Shown: piece by piece, positions 33,228 through 42,215 of the stretch
Position numbering within the stretch: the first letter of the stretch is position 1
Layout of the letters: the number at the start of each line of letters is the position of its first letter
Source: Streptomyces sp. rh34
Lineage (GTDB): Bacteria > Actinomycetota > Actinomycetes > Streptomycetales > Streptomycetaceae
DNA length: 64,000 nucleotides
Direction of reading: 5' to 3'
Assembly (NCBI RefSeq): GCF_002551245.1
Contig: NZ_NTGZ01000003.1
Coordinates: 52,848 to 116,847, forward strand
Position numbers and translations under genes: made by a program
The notes under the pieces: model-generated
What the model saw: only the letters and a program-made list of their open reading frames with translations
The model's database searches: none
Told to the model about the DNA's origin: nothing

Positions 33228-33584
33228 GTGACCATGTACGACTTCCCCCAGGATTTGCGCGACGCGCAGATCGCTCTGCACCGGACCCGGTCCGAGTACG
33301 AGCAGTACGTCCGGACCTTGCCCTGGTCCGCTGAGCCGATGCCCGGGTGGCAGGCGGACAAGCAGCTCCACTCCGAATACCGGCCCTCCAAGCCGGACAG
33401 CCCCGGCTACACCGACGAGCAGCATCAGCAGGTCGCCGCCTACCGGAAGCGGCTGCTTGACCTCGGTATCCAGGTGAGCACCCACCCGTTCTGGCAGACG
33501 CTGGGCCCCGGTCTCGTCGTCGACGGCCGGATGCAGCTGAAGCACGTGGACGACCAGCCCGAGCGCATGTCCGAGGCGGCGTAG
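33228..33584 (+). CDS. Hypothetical Streptomyces protein (118 aa)
   Basis: Soluble, charged protein: DLRDAQIALHRTRSEYEQYV RTLPWS, then PGYTDEQHQQVAAYRKRLLD and VSTHPFWQTL. The block 'LPWS.EP..GW......Y.......PGWT/PGYT' is familiar from small Streptomyces proteins of unknown function. Start GTG 33228 or ATG 33234. A half-site TTCGAAC lies 18 bases upstream but is not a full SOS box. Confidence 0.65.
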   Translation: MTMYDFPQDLRDAQIALHRTRSEYEQYVRTLPWSAEPMPGWQADKQLHSEYRPSKPDSPGYTDEQHQQVAAYRKRLLDLGIQVSTHPFWQTLGPGLVVDGRMQLKHVDDQPERMSEAA

Positions 33585-33668
33585 CGCGACGCCGGGCGGA
33601 GGCATGTCAGAACCCGGACATTGCCCGGACGCACAAGCGAGGAGCCCGGGCACAAAGGGGCACGGCGG

Positions 33669-34282
33669 TCAGGTCGGGTGAGCGTCGTCGGGTGCGAGAT
33701 CGGGGCGCAGCCGATGCCAGGACGGGTGGCGCAGGCGTCCGGCGCGGGTGCGGGAGGAGTACCGGACTTCGCCGACGAGCCGGGGGAGTACCCACCGGGC
33801 CCCGGCCACCGGCGGGATCTGTGCGAAGGGGCAGGCATCGATGGCCGCCACCTGGAGGAGCTCGGCGAGGCGGGCGCGTTCGGCCTCACTCCAGCCGGTG
33901 CCGACGCTGCCCGCGTAGTGCAGTAGTCCGTCGCGCCGCTCGCCAACCAGGACGGCACCGGGCAGACCGGCCAACCGGCCGCGCCCGGGAACCCATCCTC
34001 CGATGACGACGTCGGCGAGACGGTGAACCTTGATCTTCAACCAGGACTTCGACCGAACACCGGGCTCGTACCGGGAGTCGAGCCGCTTGGCGAGGAGCCC
34101 TTCCAGCTCGGCGGCCCGTACCGTCTCCCAGGCCTGAGCCCCGTGCCCGATGATCGCTGCGGGTGTCGACCATGCCGGCCCGGCCAGCCCGAGGTCCTCC
34201 AGGAGCCCGCGCCGCTCCGCGTACGGCAGGCCGGTCAGGAGCCGGCCGCCGAGGTGCACGACATCGAAAACCGAAGCGCGTG
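33669..34282 (-). pseudogene. 3' half of an ATP-dependent DNA ligase gene
   Basis: From VFDVVHLGGRLLTGLPYAER the frame continues through AELEGLLAKRLDSRYEPGVR and KSWLKIKVHRLADVVIGGWV. K-x-x-x-x-V-V-I-GGW is ligase motif V, followed by an OB-fold domain ending RWVLPRLVGEVRYS and SWHRLRPDLAPDDAHPT. Motif I (E-x-K-x-D-G) and the first ~128 residues are absent and are found at 23343-23726. Homology begins at about 34280. Upstream codons are unrelated. An internal GTG could give a product without the active lysine. Confidence 0.88.
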
Positions 34283-34694
34283 AGTTCGTGGATTCTCGGA
34301 CGTGGTACGGCCCGAACCGGATCGGAATCGACGCCCTGGCGTTGACGCGCGCGCGGGTTCGGGCATGATCTTCGGCCTGAGGGTCTGACGGATCGCTCCG
34401 CGCATCGGGCGCTCTGGCGTGCTGGAGACCAACCTGCGCCAGGTCGTGTCGGCGCAGCGGTCGCGAAGTTGATCAACACCTTGTCTCGCGATCCGAATGC
34501 GCCGATTTCGGGGCTCTTGCGCTCCTCGAACGAGGGGCCTGCGGCCGATCCGTCCCCGCTCGGCTCCTGTGGTTGCCTGCCCGTCAGGGTGATGACACCC
34601 CGGCGCAGATTCCGGGCGGCGCGGTGAGACTCTCGGATTGCCGTATCCGACAGGTTCAATGGAGCCGGCGAGACGACCGACAGGAGCAGCGCGC
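34283..34694. other. No gene recognised
   Basis: About 410 bases outside the right edge of the repair island. Minus-strand frames extend from the ligase half but are not protein-like. No RNA gene or clear repeat is seen. Confidence 0.45.
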
Positions 34695-35258
34695 ATGGAG
34701 TCAATCTTCTTCTCAAGTCCTGAGGAGTTCCGGGACTGGCTGGAGGAGCACCACGCGACTGCCTCCGAATGCCGGGTGGGCATGTGGAAGAAAGGAACGG
34801 GCAAGCCCACCCTGAGCTGGTCGGAGGCAGTCGACCAAGCCCTGTGCTACGGCTGGATCGACGGCCGGCAGAGCCCGATCGACGACTTCTCCTGGACGAT
34901 CCGGTTCACCCCGCGCAGGCCGCGCAGCAACTGGAGCCAGGTCAACCTTCGCAAGATCGAGAAGCTGACCGCGCAGGGGCTGACGCGGCCGGCCGGCATC
35001 GCGGTGTTCGAAGCCCGTGACCGGGAGTGCGAGGAGAAGCCGGTCTGGGAGTTCGAGGCGGCGCAGCTGGCTCGCTTCCAGGCGGAGCCGCGGGCGTGGG
35101 AGTGGTTCAGCGGGCAGGCTCCGTCCTACCGCAAGTCGGCCATCCACTATGCGATCAGTGCCAAGCGGGCCGAGACTCGGGAGCGGCGGTTGGATCAGCT
35201 GATCGCCGACAGCCTGGAGGGGGTGCGGCTCAAGCAGTTCCGGCGGCCGGGAACCTGA
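34695..35258 (+). CDS. YdeI/OmpD-associated family protein
   Basis: 187 residues. FFSSPEEFRDWLEEHHATAS, GMWKKGTGKPTLSWSEAVDQ, ALCYGWIDGRQSPIDDFSWT and FTPRRPRSNWSQVNLRKIEK form the typical YdeI N-terminal domain. The C-terminal PSYRKSAIHYAISAKRAETR ERRL is the DUF1801/OmpD-associated helical end. AGGAG precedes the ATG. Members have been linked to peptide or bacteriocin resistance, but the biochemical role is unclear. Confidence 0.9.
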   Translation: MESIFFSSPEEFRDWLEEHHATASECRVGMWKKGTGKPTLSWSEAVDQALCYGWIDGRQSPIDDFSWTIRFTPRRPRSNWSQVNLRKIEKLTAQGLTRPAGIAVFEARDRECEEKPVWEFEAAQLARFQAEPRAWEWFSGQAPSYRKSAIHYAISAKRAETRERRLDQLIADSLEGVRLKQFRRPGT

Positions 35259-35590
35259 GGGCCCTCTCGAAGGGGCCGAGCGCGAGCGCGTAGCCGTCCA
35301 GCGCGGGACCTGCCGTTCCAGGAACCCGTCGGGCTTGCCCTTTCGGCGCCCAAGCGCAGCGATCGACACCGCCGCCCACGAGGTGCCAGACGTCAACCAC
35401 AGCCTGCACCGCCCGCCGCGACCTCGACCCCGGAAGCTCGCCGAAGCGTGGCGACGTCGGCCCGGCACGAGACGGCCCACCCGCGGCGAGCCGGGTCGGC
35501 GTACCCGCCGACTCGTGGCCAGGCGTCTGCCGGAACGGCGAAGACCACGCTACTGAGCGGAACTGTTCTCGAAGTCCTGCCTCGTCCGCT
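35259..35590. other. No gene recognised
   Basis: About 330 bases between convergent genes. A minus frame with a WHLVGGGVDRCAWAPKGQAR stretch looks partly protein-like but cannot be placed. Confidence 0.4.
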
Positions 35591-36571
35591 TCAAGACGGG
35601 TGAAGGTCTCCGCTGGTGCGCGGTCGGCCGTATCGTTCGACGAGGGCGTTGCCGATCGAGGCCAGGCGGTCTCGGACACTCGGAGGGCCGGTCACCTCGA
35701 CCCATTCGACCAGCCCGGAGAGCTCGCCGGCGAGGATGTACTCATTGGGGCCTCGGATCACGACCTCGATGCGGCCATCGGTCGTGGAGCCTCCCACGTC
35801 GAGCCGGTCGCCGAGCGCCATCCGGAGGATGCCTACCCCGTCGGGTGCGCATACCGCCTGGACCTCCAGCGGCGTTCGTTTGCGATCGACCTCTTCGGCG
35901 ATCTCATTCCAGCTCTCGGCAAGTTCGAAGTCCCCGGGCCGGTGCACAGGGTCGCCGGTGGGGTCGGCGGACGACACGCGGTCGATCCGGAAGACCCGTC
36001 GGCCGGTCCCGGTGTGGGAGACGAGATACCACACAGGACCTTTGGCGACGATGCCCAGCGGATGGACAGTTCTCCGGGTTTCGACGCCTTTGCTGTCGAC
36101 GTAGCCGAGCGACACCTGGACGCCGCTGATCACCGCGTCCTGCAGTTCGTCGAGGAAGCGCGGCGGCCGGTGCTCGATCCGGCTCGCCCCCCATCGCTGC
36201 GGGTCTACGACCAGCGACGCCGCTGCTGCCTCGGCCTGCACCTGGAAGGGCTTCGGCAGAGCATGGACGAGCTTGCGCAGAGCTGCCTTCATCGCCGGCG
36301 TCGCATCCGAGGCCGGACCGACAGCCAGGAACAGGGCGCGTGCCTCACTGGAGGTCAACCCGGACAGATCGGTACGAGCACCGCCCACCAGGCGCCAGCC
36401 GCCGCCTCGGCCCTGCACGGAGTACACGGGCACCCCGGCCATGGCCAGGGCGTCGAGGTCACGGCGGGCGGTGCGCTCCGAGACGTCCAGCTCCCGGGAG
36501 ACCTCCGCGGCTGTCACCTGCTCGCGCCGTTGGAGCAACAGGAGTATGGCCACCAGCCGATCGGATCGCAT
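35591..36571 (-). CDS. YafY/PafC-like WYL-domain transcriptional regulator
   Basis: 326 residues from ATG 36571. An N-terminal DeoR-type HTH (MRSDRLVAILLLLQRREQVT, VSRELDVSERTARRDLDALA) and wing (GVPVYSVQGRGGGWRL) are followed by a WYL domain (VHPLGIVAKGPVWYLVSHTG) and a WCX C-terminus (VVIRGPNEYILAGELSGLVE). Family knowledge: WYL regulators sense ligands, often nucleic acids, and control DNA-damage or defence genes. It is divergent from the epoxide-hydrolase-like gene and presumably regulates it. Confidence 0.9.
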   Translation of the reverse strand: MRSDRLVAILLLLQRREQVTAAEVSRELDVSERTARRDLDALAMAGVPVYSVQGRGGGWRLVGGARTDLSGLTSSEARALFLAVGPASDATPAMKAALRKLVHALPKPFQVQAEAAAASLVVDPQRWGASRIEHRPPRFLDELQDAVISGVQVSLGYVDSKGVETRRTVHPLGIVAKGPVWYLVSHTGTGRRVFRIDRVSSADPTGDPVHRPGDFELAESWNEIAEEVDRKRTPLEVQAVCAPDGVGILRMALGDRLDVGGSTTDGRIEVVIRGPNEYILAGELSGLVEWVEVTGPPSVRDRLASIGNALVERYGRPRTSGDLHPS

Positions 36572-36689
36572 ACAGACAAAAATCTCATAAAAAACGGTCA
36601 CAAGGTGACCGGTTTAGGGAGCAAGGTGGCGACATGACCTCATCGAGGAGGTCGACCACCGGCGAGCGCCCTCAGAGAGGAAACGTGCA

Positions 36690-37631
36690 GTGTCAAACCA
36701 AGCAGAATTTCCCGAGCCCACCCTCATCCAGGTCAACGGTGTGGAGCTCGAAGTCTTCGAGGCGGGCCGGGAGAACAAGGGCAAGCCCATCGTGCTCTGC
36801 CACGGCTGGCCGGAGCACGCCGTCACCTGGCGTCGCCAGATGCCCGTCCTCGCCTCAGCCGGCTACCACGTCATCGCGCCGAACCAGCGGGGATATGGCA
36901 ACTCCTCCCGCCCGACCGAGGTGACCGACTACGACATCGAACACCTGACGGGCGACCTCGTCGCGCTCCTGGACCACTATGACTACGACGACGCCACCTT
37001 CGTCGGCCACGACTGGGGCGCGTTCGTCGTCTGGAGCCTGGCTCAGTTGCACCCCGACCGGGTGAACAAGCTGATCAACCTGAGCCTGCCGTACATGGCA
37101 CGCGGAGAAACACCGTGGATCGAGGTCATGGAAACCTTCCTCGGCGGCGACTTCTACTTCGTCCACTTCAACCGGCAGCCGGGCGTCGCGGACGCCGTGC
37201 TCGACGTCAACACCTCCCAGTTCCTCCGCAACCTCTACCGGAAGAACGTGCCCCCCGCACCCCCTGAGCCGGGCATGGCATTCATCAACCTCGCCAAGGC
37301 GAAAGCACCGCTCGGCGAGCCCGCCATGACCGAGAGTGACCTGGCCGTCATCATCTCCGCGTTCGAGACGTCGGGATTCACGGGCGGCATCAACTGGTAC
37401 AGGAACCTCGACCGTAACTGGCACCAGCTGGCGGACGCCGACCCGATCATCAAGCAGCCCACCCTCATGATCTACGGCGACCAGGACGTGGCGGTCCCGA
37501 GGTTCGAAAGACTGGCGGAGTTCGTGCCCAACGTGGAAGTGGTCGGCCTGGACTGCGGTCACTGGATCCAGGGGGAAATGCCCGAAGAAACCAACCGCGT
37601 GATCTCAGAATGGCTGGACCGGCAGGGCTAG
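36690..37631 (+). CDS. Epoxide hydrolase-like alpha/beta hydrolase
   Basis: 313 residues. CHGWPEHAVTWRRQM has the HGxP oxyanion motif, FVGHDWGAFVVWSLAQLHPD holds the Asp nucleophile in G-x-D-x-G, GGINWYRNLDRNW has a cap-domain Tyr, IYGDQDVAVP the acid and LDCGHWIQGEMPEE the catalytic His. The Asp nucleophile and HGWPE favour epoxide hydrolase over dehalogenase. GTG start after GAGAGGAAAC. Divergent from the WYL regulator. Confidence 0.92.
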   Translation: MSNQAEFPEPTLIQVNGVELEVFEAGRENKGKPIVLCHGWPEHAVTWRRQMPVLASAGYHVIAPNQRGYGNSSRPTEVTDYDIEHLTGDLVALLDHYDYDDATFVGHDWGAFVVWSLAQLHPDRVNKLINLSLPYMARGETPWIEVMETFLGGDFYFVHFNRQPGVADAVLDVNTSQFLRNLYRKNVPPAPPEPGMAFINLAKAKAPLGEPAMTESDLAVIISAFETSGFTGGINWYRNLDRNWHQLADADPIIKQPTLMIYGDQDVAVPRFERLAEFVPNVEVVGLDCGHWIQGEMPEETNRVISEWLDRQG

Positions 37632-37769
37632 CCTCGATCGTTCATGAGTCCTCGTCGGTTAGCTGACCGGGTCTCTGCCCTTTCGGGATGAAGGTTTTCC
37701 GGTGATGGTGCAGGTCGAGGGCCCGGTTGTCGCGTCGGGTGGGCGCCGGGTTCCACTGAGCCTTTTCCA

Positions 37770-38520
37770 ACCTCATGCTGACGCGTGATGGAGGACGAGT
37801 ACGGCCTGGACGATCGCGGTGATGCGGTTGGTGCTGCAGCGGATCTTCCGTCGGAGTCGCCAGCTCTTCAGCGCGCGGCCATGGCCTGCTAGACCAGGCA
37901 GCGGATCTTGGCGTGACTGCTGTTGTGCGGGCGCTTCCACCGCTTGAGGCGGCGGCCTCGGAACGGGGCGCGGACGGGGCAGCCGGCTCCCTGGTAAGCC
38001 TTGTCCGCCCAGCACTTCAGCTCGGCCGCGGCAAGCGCGTCGATGATTCCTGGCCCGTGCGGCGGTCAGGTCGTGGACGGACCCGGGCAGGGCGGGTGGC
38101 GCCACAACAGCCGACCGAACGGATCGGTGAAAACCTGGACGTTCATGCCGTGGCGCTCGTGTTTCCCGGAATAGTACGGGGCGTCGGCAGCGATCCGGTC
38201 GATCGGCAGGAGGGTGCCGTCCAGGATCTCGAACGCCTTGGTCCGGATGGTCTTCATTGCCTCGGTCGGGGTCGAGGCGAGGGCGGCCAGGACGTCGATG
38301 ACCTCGCGTATGTAGCGATAGACCGTCGCGATACCGATGCGGAATCCGGCGGCGAGCTGGGCATAGGTATCGCCGCACCTCAGGTGGGCCAAGGCGAGCA
38401 GAGCCTGTCGACCTACGGGCAGACGCCGCCAGCGCGTCCCGATCTCCCGCCGCCGGCATGCAGTCGAGCGCTCAGGTATCTCAGGGTGCGGCTGGAGAGA
38501 TCAATCGACGACGGGTAGCC
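37770..38520 (-). pseudogene. Dead IS5-family transposase
   Basis: The frame is broken at least twice but the whole protein can be followed: YPSSIDLSSRTLRYLSARL at the start, then AHLRCGDTYAQLAAGFRIGI ATVYRYI, DGTLLPIDRIAADAPYYSGK HERHGMNVQV (first Asp), and a frameshifted end LKSWRLRRKIRCSTNRITAI VQAVLVLHHASA. This is a Streptomyces DDE family of IS5 type. A related C-terminal fragment in inverted orientation lies at 41373, so the membrane operon between them is bracketed by the same IS family. Confidence 0.85.
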
Positions 38521-38764
38521 GAGCACGCGAAGCTCCTGGTGGGGCGCGGTGGATCTTGGTCGTGACACCTCCTACCAGGAGCTTGATCATGTTGCGGAGC
38601 CGCCCAACTGACGGACAGCGCCGACAGGTTGGAACCAGCTCTGTGATCGGGAGCGCCGGTCATGGGAGTATGTGTCAGACAGAAGGAGACGTCACACGCC
38701 TTCGTCGACACAGATACTTGCATCGCATCATGGTGGCCCCTGACCCGACGGCAAGGGGGGCGAT

Positions 38765-39610
38765 ATGGGTCAGCACAGTTTCACCAGTCAGATGCCCGGC
38801 GAACATGCTGGGATCTGGGCGAGGGATCCCGCATCGATGCCGCCCCGTCCCGACCGCCCCCGCGATGCACCCCGACCGGAGTCGGTCGATGAAGTTGCCC
38901 GGTGGGCGGGCAGTGAAGACTTGCGTCGCACAGAGCTGGTCTACGCGCCGGTGTTCTGGGTGGTCCTCCCCCTTGCCGCCGTCGCGTTTCTGACTTATCA
39001 GACCGTCACGGATCCGACCGGTGCTGGCTGGAATATCACGGTCAATGGCGAGAGCCGCGACTCCTGGCCGGACTGGGTGCCGTGGCTCGCGTGGATCGGC
39101 GCCAGTGTCTGGCTGCTCATCGCCCTCGGGTTGCTGTTCTTGCGACCGAGCATGCTGCGGAATCTGCGGGCCGAGAACGAGTGGATCTTCGAGCACGGCG
39201 TCGTGCACTCGATCCATCGCGGGTCGTTGGACTATGACGATGGCGAGGCGAGCTGGGCGACGTACATCGCCCTCGACCATAGTCTGGACGACCGCCAGGC
39301 GACGGGAATCCATGCGGCGTTCGAGGAGTGGCTCTCGCGCAAGGGCCTGCCTCCCGCCCGATCGAACCCACTCTCCTCGGCGACGCTGTTCGGCGCACAC
39401 GCAGAGGGTGGCTACTTCATCCTTCACCTTCCCGTCTCCGCGACAGCCGGCACCACCGCAGAGCACGAGTGGGTACTCATCACCGAACCGCGGGACGGTT
39501 CGGACGAGGTGACCATCACGCCCGTGCCGGTGCCGAAGAAGCTGCAGAAGATCCGCAGAAAGCTCCGCCGGAAATCTGGGCGCAAGAATGAGGGGCGGCT
39601 GACGAGATGA
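38765..39610 (+). CDS. Two-helix membrane protein, first gene of a five-gene operon
   Basis: 281 residues from an ATG preceded by AAGGGGGG. A Pro/Arg-rich cytosolic N-terminus is followed by VFWVVLPLAAVAFLTYQTV and WLAWIGASVWLLIALGLLFL (transmembrane), then a long soluble domain (ENEWIFEHGVVHSIHRGSLD, HAEGGYFILHLPVSATA) and a basic end (KKLQKIRRKLRRKSGRK). The stop overlaps the next start. Family not recognised. Codon use seems less GC-extreme than in neighbours, hinting at transfer. Confidence 0.75.
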   Translation: MGQHSFTSQMPGEHAGIWARDPASMPPRPDRPRDAPRPESVDEVARWAGSEDLRRTELVYAPVFWVVLPLAAVAFLTYQTVTDPTGAGWNITVNGESRDSWPDWVPWLAWIGASVWLLIALGLLFLRPSMLRNLRAENEWIFEHGVVHSIHRGSLDYDDGEASWATYIALDHSLDDRQATGIHAAFEEWLSRKGLPPARSNPLSSATLFGAHAEGGYFILHLPVSATAGTTAEHEWVLITEPRDGSDEVTITPVPVPKKLQKIRRKLRRKSGRKNEGRLTR

Positions 39611-40071
39611 CGTGGATGCCCTGGCCAGCGGCCCTCCTGAGCGCACTGTTCGTGATATTGATGCTCCTCGTCATCTGGCCAGCGATTCGCCACCCGAACC
39701 GCCAGCCGCCGCTGATCGATCGGAACCGCGCCTATCCCGCCACGGTGGTCCGCGTCTATGACACGAGTTTGTCGGATTCGGCCGAAGCGAACGTGAAGGT
39801 CGAATACGTCGACGCCGATGGCACGACTCAGCAGACCTACCTCGCCGATGTCATTGATGATTCCTGGCTCGACCGGTTCACGCCCGGAAGCATATGGCAG
39901 ATCTACCCCTACTCACCTGCGACCACGCGCGTTGTACTCACTGGGGCGCACAACGATGTCTGGCGCTGCGGTTACAACCTTGACGGTGTCTACATGGGCG
40001 GCATGTCGGGACCGATCGATGTCGGTCCGGGTTCCCCGTTCCCGTACCGGCCGAGAGGATATGGGTCATGA
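39607..40071 (+). CDS. DUF3592-like membrane protein
   Basis: 154 residues. One N-terminal helix (WPAALLSALFVILMLLVIWP), then an extracytoplasmic beta domain: YPATVVRVYDTSLSDSAEAN VKVEYVDADG, DVIDDSWLDRFTPGSIWQIY and VVLTGAHNDVWRCGYNLDG. The V-x-V-Y...Y-x-D-x-DG layout resembles DUF3592 proteins. It is a clear paralogue of the last gene in the cluster (40837), down to the shared GPGSPF ending. Overlaps both neighbours by four bases. Confidence 0.75.
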   Translation: MTWMPWPAALLSALFVILMLLVIWPAIRHPNRQPPLIDRNRAYPATVVRVYDTSLSDSAEANVKVEYVDADGTTQQTYLADVIDDSWLDRFTPGSIWQIYPYSPATTRVVLTGAHNDVWRCGYNLDGVYMGGMSGPIDVGPGSPFPYRPRGYGS

Positions 40072-40664
40072 GCGACGAGTACGTCGAGTTCTGGGCTGCC
40101 CGGGCGAAGACGCCGCAGACCCGGGCACGGATCCGTCGTCTCTCCCGGTTCGATGACATCTCAAGCGGGATCCTGCTCGCCGGGGTGGGGCTGTTCATGC
40201 TGATGAACCTGGCGAGCATCGTGCTCGCCATTTGGTTCTGGATCGCCGACGTCAGTCGCTACGACATCTTCCCCTGGGGATTCGGGATCGCCCTAGGCGT
40301 GACCGCGATCGGCGCCATCCTGAACAGCATCGCCGAGAGCCGGCTCTCCCAGGCGAGATTCGCGGACGCGTACTGCTCCGTCGGCGTCATCGACAAGGTC
40401 AGATCGTGGGAGGGCCACGACGGGGAGGGCTCTCCCACGACCTTCTACAAGCTCGCGGTGACGGCCACGCTCCCTGACGGGGTCACGATCCGACGGCACA
40501 TAGATTGTGGAACCGGCGGAGGATCCGGCAGTCCGGACAGACCTGATGAGACCTGGGTGGGGCGGCGGATCTGTTTCCGGCATAACTCCGTCGACCCGGA
40601 CGACCTCGCCGACGAGCAGTTCGCTGGCTGGCCCGATCATGAGGAGAAGGGGGCGCTGCCGTGA
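40068..40664 (+). CDS. Two-helix membrane protein
   Basis: 198 residues. EFWAARAKTPQTRARIRRLS is a basic N-terminus. GILLAGVGLFMLMNLASIVL AIWFWIA and PWGFGIALGVTAIGAILNSI are the transmembrane helices. The soluble C-terminal domain (DAYCSVGVIDKVRSWEGHDG, FYKLAVTATLPDGVTIRRHI) may be another DUF3592-like beta fold. ATGA overlaps at both ends. No enzyme motif. Confidence 0.72.
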   Translation: MSDEYVEFWAARAKTPQTRARIRRLSRFDDISSGILLAGVGLFMLMNLASIVLAIWFWIADVSRYDIFPWGFGIALGVTAIGAILNSIAESRLSQARFADAYCSVGVIDKVRSWEGHDGEGSPTTFYKLAVTATLPDGVTIRRHIDCGTGGGSGSPDRPDETWVGRRICFRHNSVDPDDLADEQFAGWPDHEEKGALP

Positions 40665-40855
40665 CGACGAGCGGATCGCTGTTCGGTCGGGCGGCCGCGC
40701 GGGTGTTTGGCCCCGGGTACGGAGCCGACATGCCATTTCTGTTCCGGTACGGCTGGGCGATGCCTGTGGCCGTCATCGGCGGCATCGCCGTGTGGGTCGG
40801 CATCGGGATCCTCTCGATCGTCCAGGGTGGGGCCACGTGCTCACGTGGATCATGA
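40661..40855 (+). CDS. Short membrane protein
   Basis: 64 residues: polar N-terminus, then YGWAMPVAVIGGIAVWVGIG ILSIV as one or two helices. It overlaps the previous gene by four bases and the next by 19, so it is translated as part of the same operon. Unknown role. Confidence 0.6.
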   Translation: MTTSGSLFGRAAARVFGPGYGADMPFLFRYGWAMPVAVIGGIAVWVGIGILSIVQGGATCSRGS

Positions 40856-41298
40856 TCGGGATCGGCGCGCTTGCGGTTCCCTTCCTCGTCTGGATGTCCA
40901 TCGACCTGCGCCGGAGGACACGCGGACCGCTGCCCGCTCTCGACGCGACGCCCCGCACCGCCTGGGCCATCCTGCATTCCGACGACGCCGATGGCGGGCA
41001 GACGATTTTCGTCGAGTACCGCGACATTGACGGCGAGGGGCACGAAGCTCAGCTCGCCGATGTCATCCACGGCTCCTGGGAGGACCGGTTCGCGTCTGGG
41101 ACGAAGTGGCAGGTCTACGCATTCCGCGACCCCGAGCTGGCCGGCTCGGTCGTGTTCCTCACAGAAGCCCACGACGACGTGTGGCGGGACGGGTGGAAGC
41201 TCGACGGCGTCCGGATCGGCGGTGAAGGCGGGCCTGTCAAGCCCGGTCCGGGATCGCCGTTCCTGCGCGCGGGCTCAAAGTGGGTGTTCACACCATGA
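40837..41298 (+). CDS. DUF3592-like membrane protein, paralogue of 39607
   Basis: 153 residues from GTG 40837. TWIMIGIGALAVPFLVWMSI is the membrane helix; TAWAILHSDDADGGQTIFVE YRDIDGEG, DVIHGSWEDRFASGTKWQVY and VVFLTEAHDDVWRDGWKLDG match the 39607 protein segment by segment and end with the same PGPGSPF. The five genes from 38765 form one transcription unit with overlapping ends. Confidence 0.75.
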   Translation: MLTWIMIGIGALAVPFLVWMSIDLRRRTRGPLPALDATPRTAWAILHSDDADGGQTIFVEYRDIDGEGHEAQLADVIHGSWEDRFASGTKWQVYAFRDPELAGSVVFLTEAHDDVWRDGWKLDGVRIGGEGGPVKPGPGSPFLRAGSKWVFTP

Positions 41299-41372
41299 CC
41301 AGGGCGCCAGAGGGCCGACGACCGCAGCGGACGAAGAGAGCGGACGGTTCGGTCTGGACGGACGGCGGGACC

Positions 41373-41500
41373 TTGGACAGGCCATGGCCACCCTCAAGAC
41401 CTGGCGGCTCCTGCGCAAGTTGTGATGCTCGACCACCCGCATCACTGCCATCGTCCAGGCCGTCCTCACCCTCCATCAGGCCAGCTCAGAGGCAGGATGA
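41373..41500 (+). pseudogene. C-terminal remnant of an IS5-family transposase
   Basis: GQAMATLKTWRLLRKL, an in-frame TGA, then CSTTRITAIVQAVLTLHQAS SEAG with a stop. This matches the C-terminus of the dead IS at 37770-38520 (AMAALKSWRLRRK, RITAIVQAVLVLHHASA) but lies on the opposite strand, so the membrane operon is flanked by outward-facing copies. Confidence 0.8.
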
Positions 41501-41555
41501 AAAGGCCTCACTCTCCGGGGGTGGTGCGGGTTGTTGGGGCGGTCGGAGTGGCTTG

Positions 41556-42112
41556 TCAGCCGGGGGCGGGCAGGGCTTGGAGTCGGTCGGTTACCCGGGT
41601 GATGACGTCGCTCCAGGGCCATCGGGCGGTGAAGCGAAGGAAGCGGCGGCGGCCGGTGTTCACGAGTCGTGCGATGGCGGAGAACAGGCGTAGGCGGAGC
41701 CGTTTGGGCTCCCAGCGGCGGGTGTCGCCGGTGAGGGCGAGCATCCCCGTCCAGGCCAGCAGGTCGAGGGCGATCTGGACAATCTCCAGCCAGATCTGGT
41801 TCTGGGCACTGTCGTGCAGGGGCAGGTTGCGCAGGCCGGTGTCGCGGGCATTGCGAATGCGGTCCTCGCAGCGGGCCCGGCGGCGGTGACGCAGTTCCAG
41901 GTCGGCGAGCTGGCCGCCTTTGGTGTCGGTCGCGAAGCAGGTCAGCCGCAGTCCGTCAAGATCGGTGAAGCGCAACTGGGCGCCGGGGTGCGGCCGTTCC
42001 TTGCGGACGATCAGCCGCATCCCCTTGGGCCAGGTGGTCAGATCGGGCATGTCGGTGATCTCCGCGACCCAGGCGCCGGGCCGCTCGACGCCGCCGGAGT
42101 CGTAGGGAAGCG
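41556..42112 (-). pseudogene. C-terminal part of an IS1380-family transposase
   Basis: ERPGAWVAEITDMPDLTTWP, IVRKERPHPGAQLRFTDLDG, LELRHRRRARCEDRIRNARD and TGLRNLPLHDSAQNQIWLEI read in the order of IS1380 transposases (the E-R-N-A-D-T-G-L region is the C-terminal catalytic part). The first two thirds of the protein are missing, with the break near 42112. Not mobile on its own. Confidence 0.88.
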
Positions 42113-42215
42113 ATGAGCGACACCCACACCATGCTCCACGCTCCCCACGGCCTGGAAACAGCCGATTTCCGCTGGACCGCGCACCGTACGAAGCGCTCGT
42201 CACCGCCGTCCTCGC

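Larger units (their letters stand above)
23343..34282. other. DNA-repair island bounded by swapped halves of one ligase gene
   Basis: At the left edge lies the first half of an ATP-dependent ligase gene, broken at its 3' side. At the right edge lies the second half, broken at its 5' side, on the same strand. Joining the two edges would put the halves in correct order, as expected if a circle containing a whole ligase gene opened inside that gene when it integrated. CGCGTG occurs at both breakpoints (23343-23348 and 34277-34282). Between them are ku, imuB-like and dnaE-like genes with an SOS box, plus smaller genes. The circular origin is inference. Confidence 0.55.

Noticed and set aside
33200..33234. 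SOS box before the 118-residue gene
   Set aside because: Only one half-site (TCGAAC) is present; the other half (ACGTAG instead of GTTCGA) does not match.
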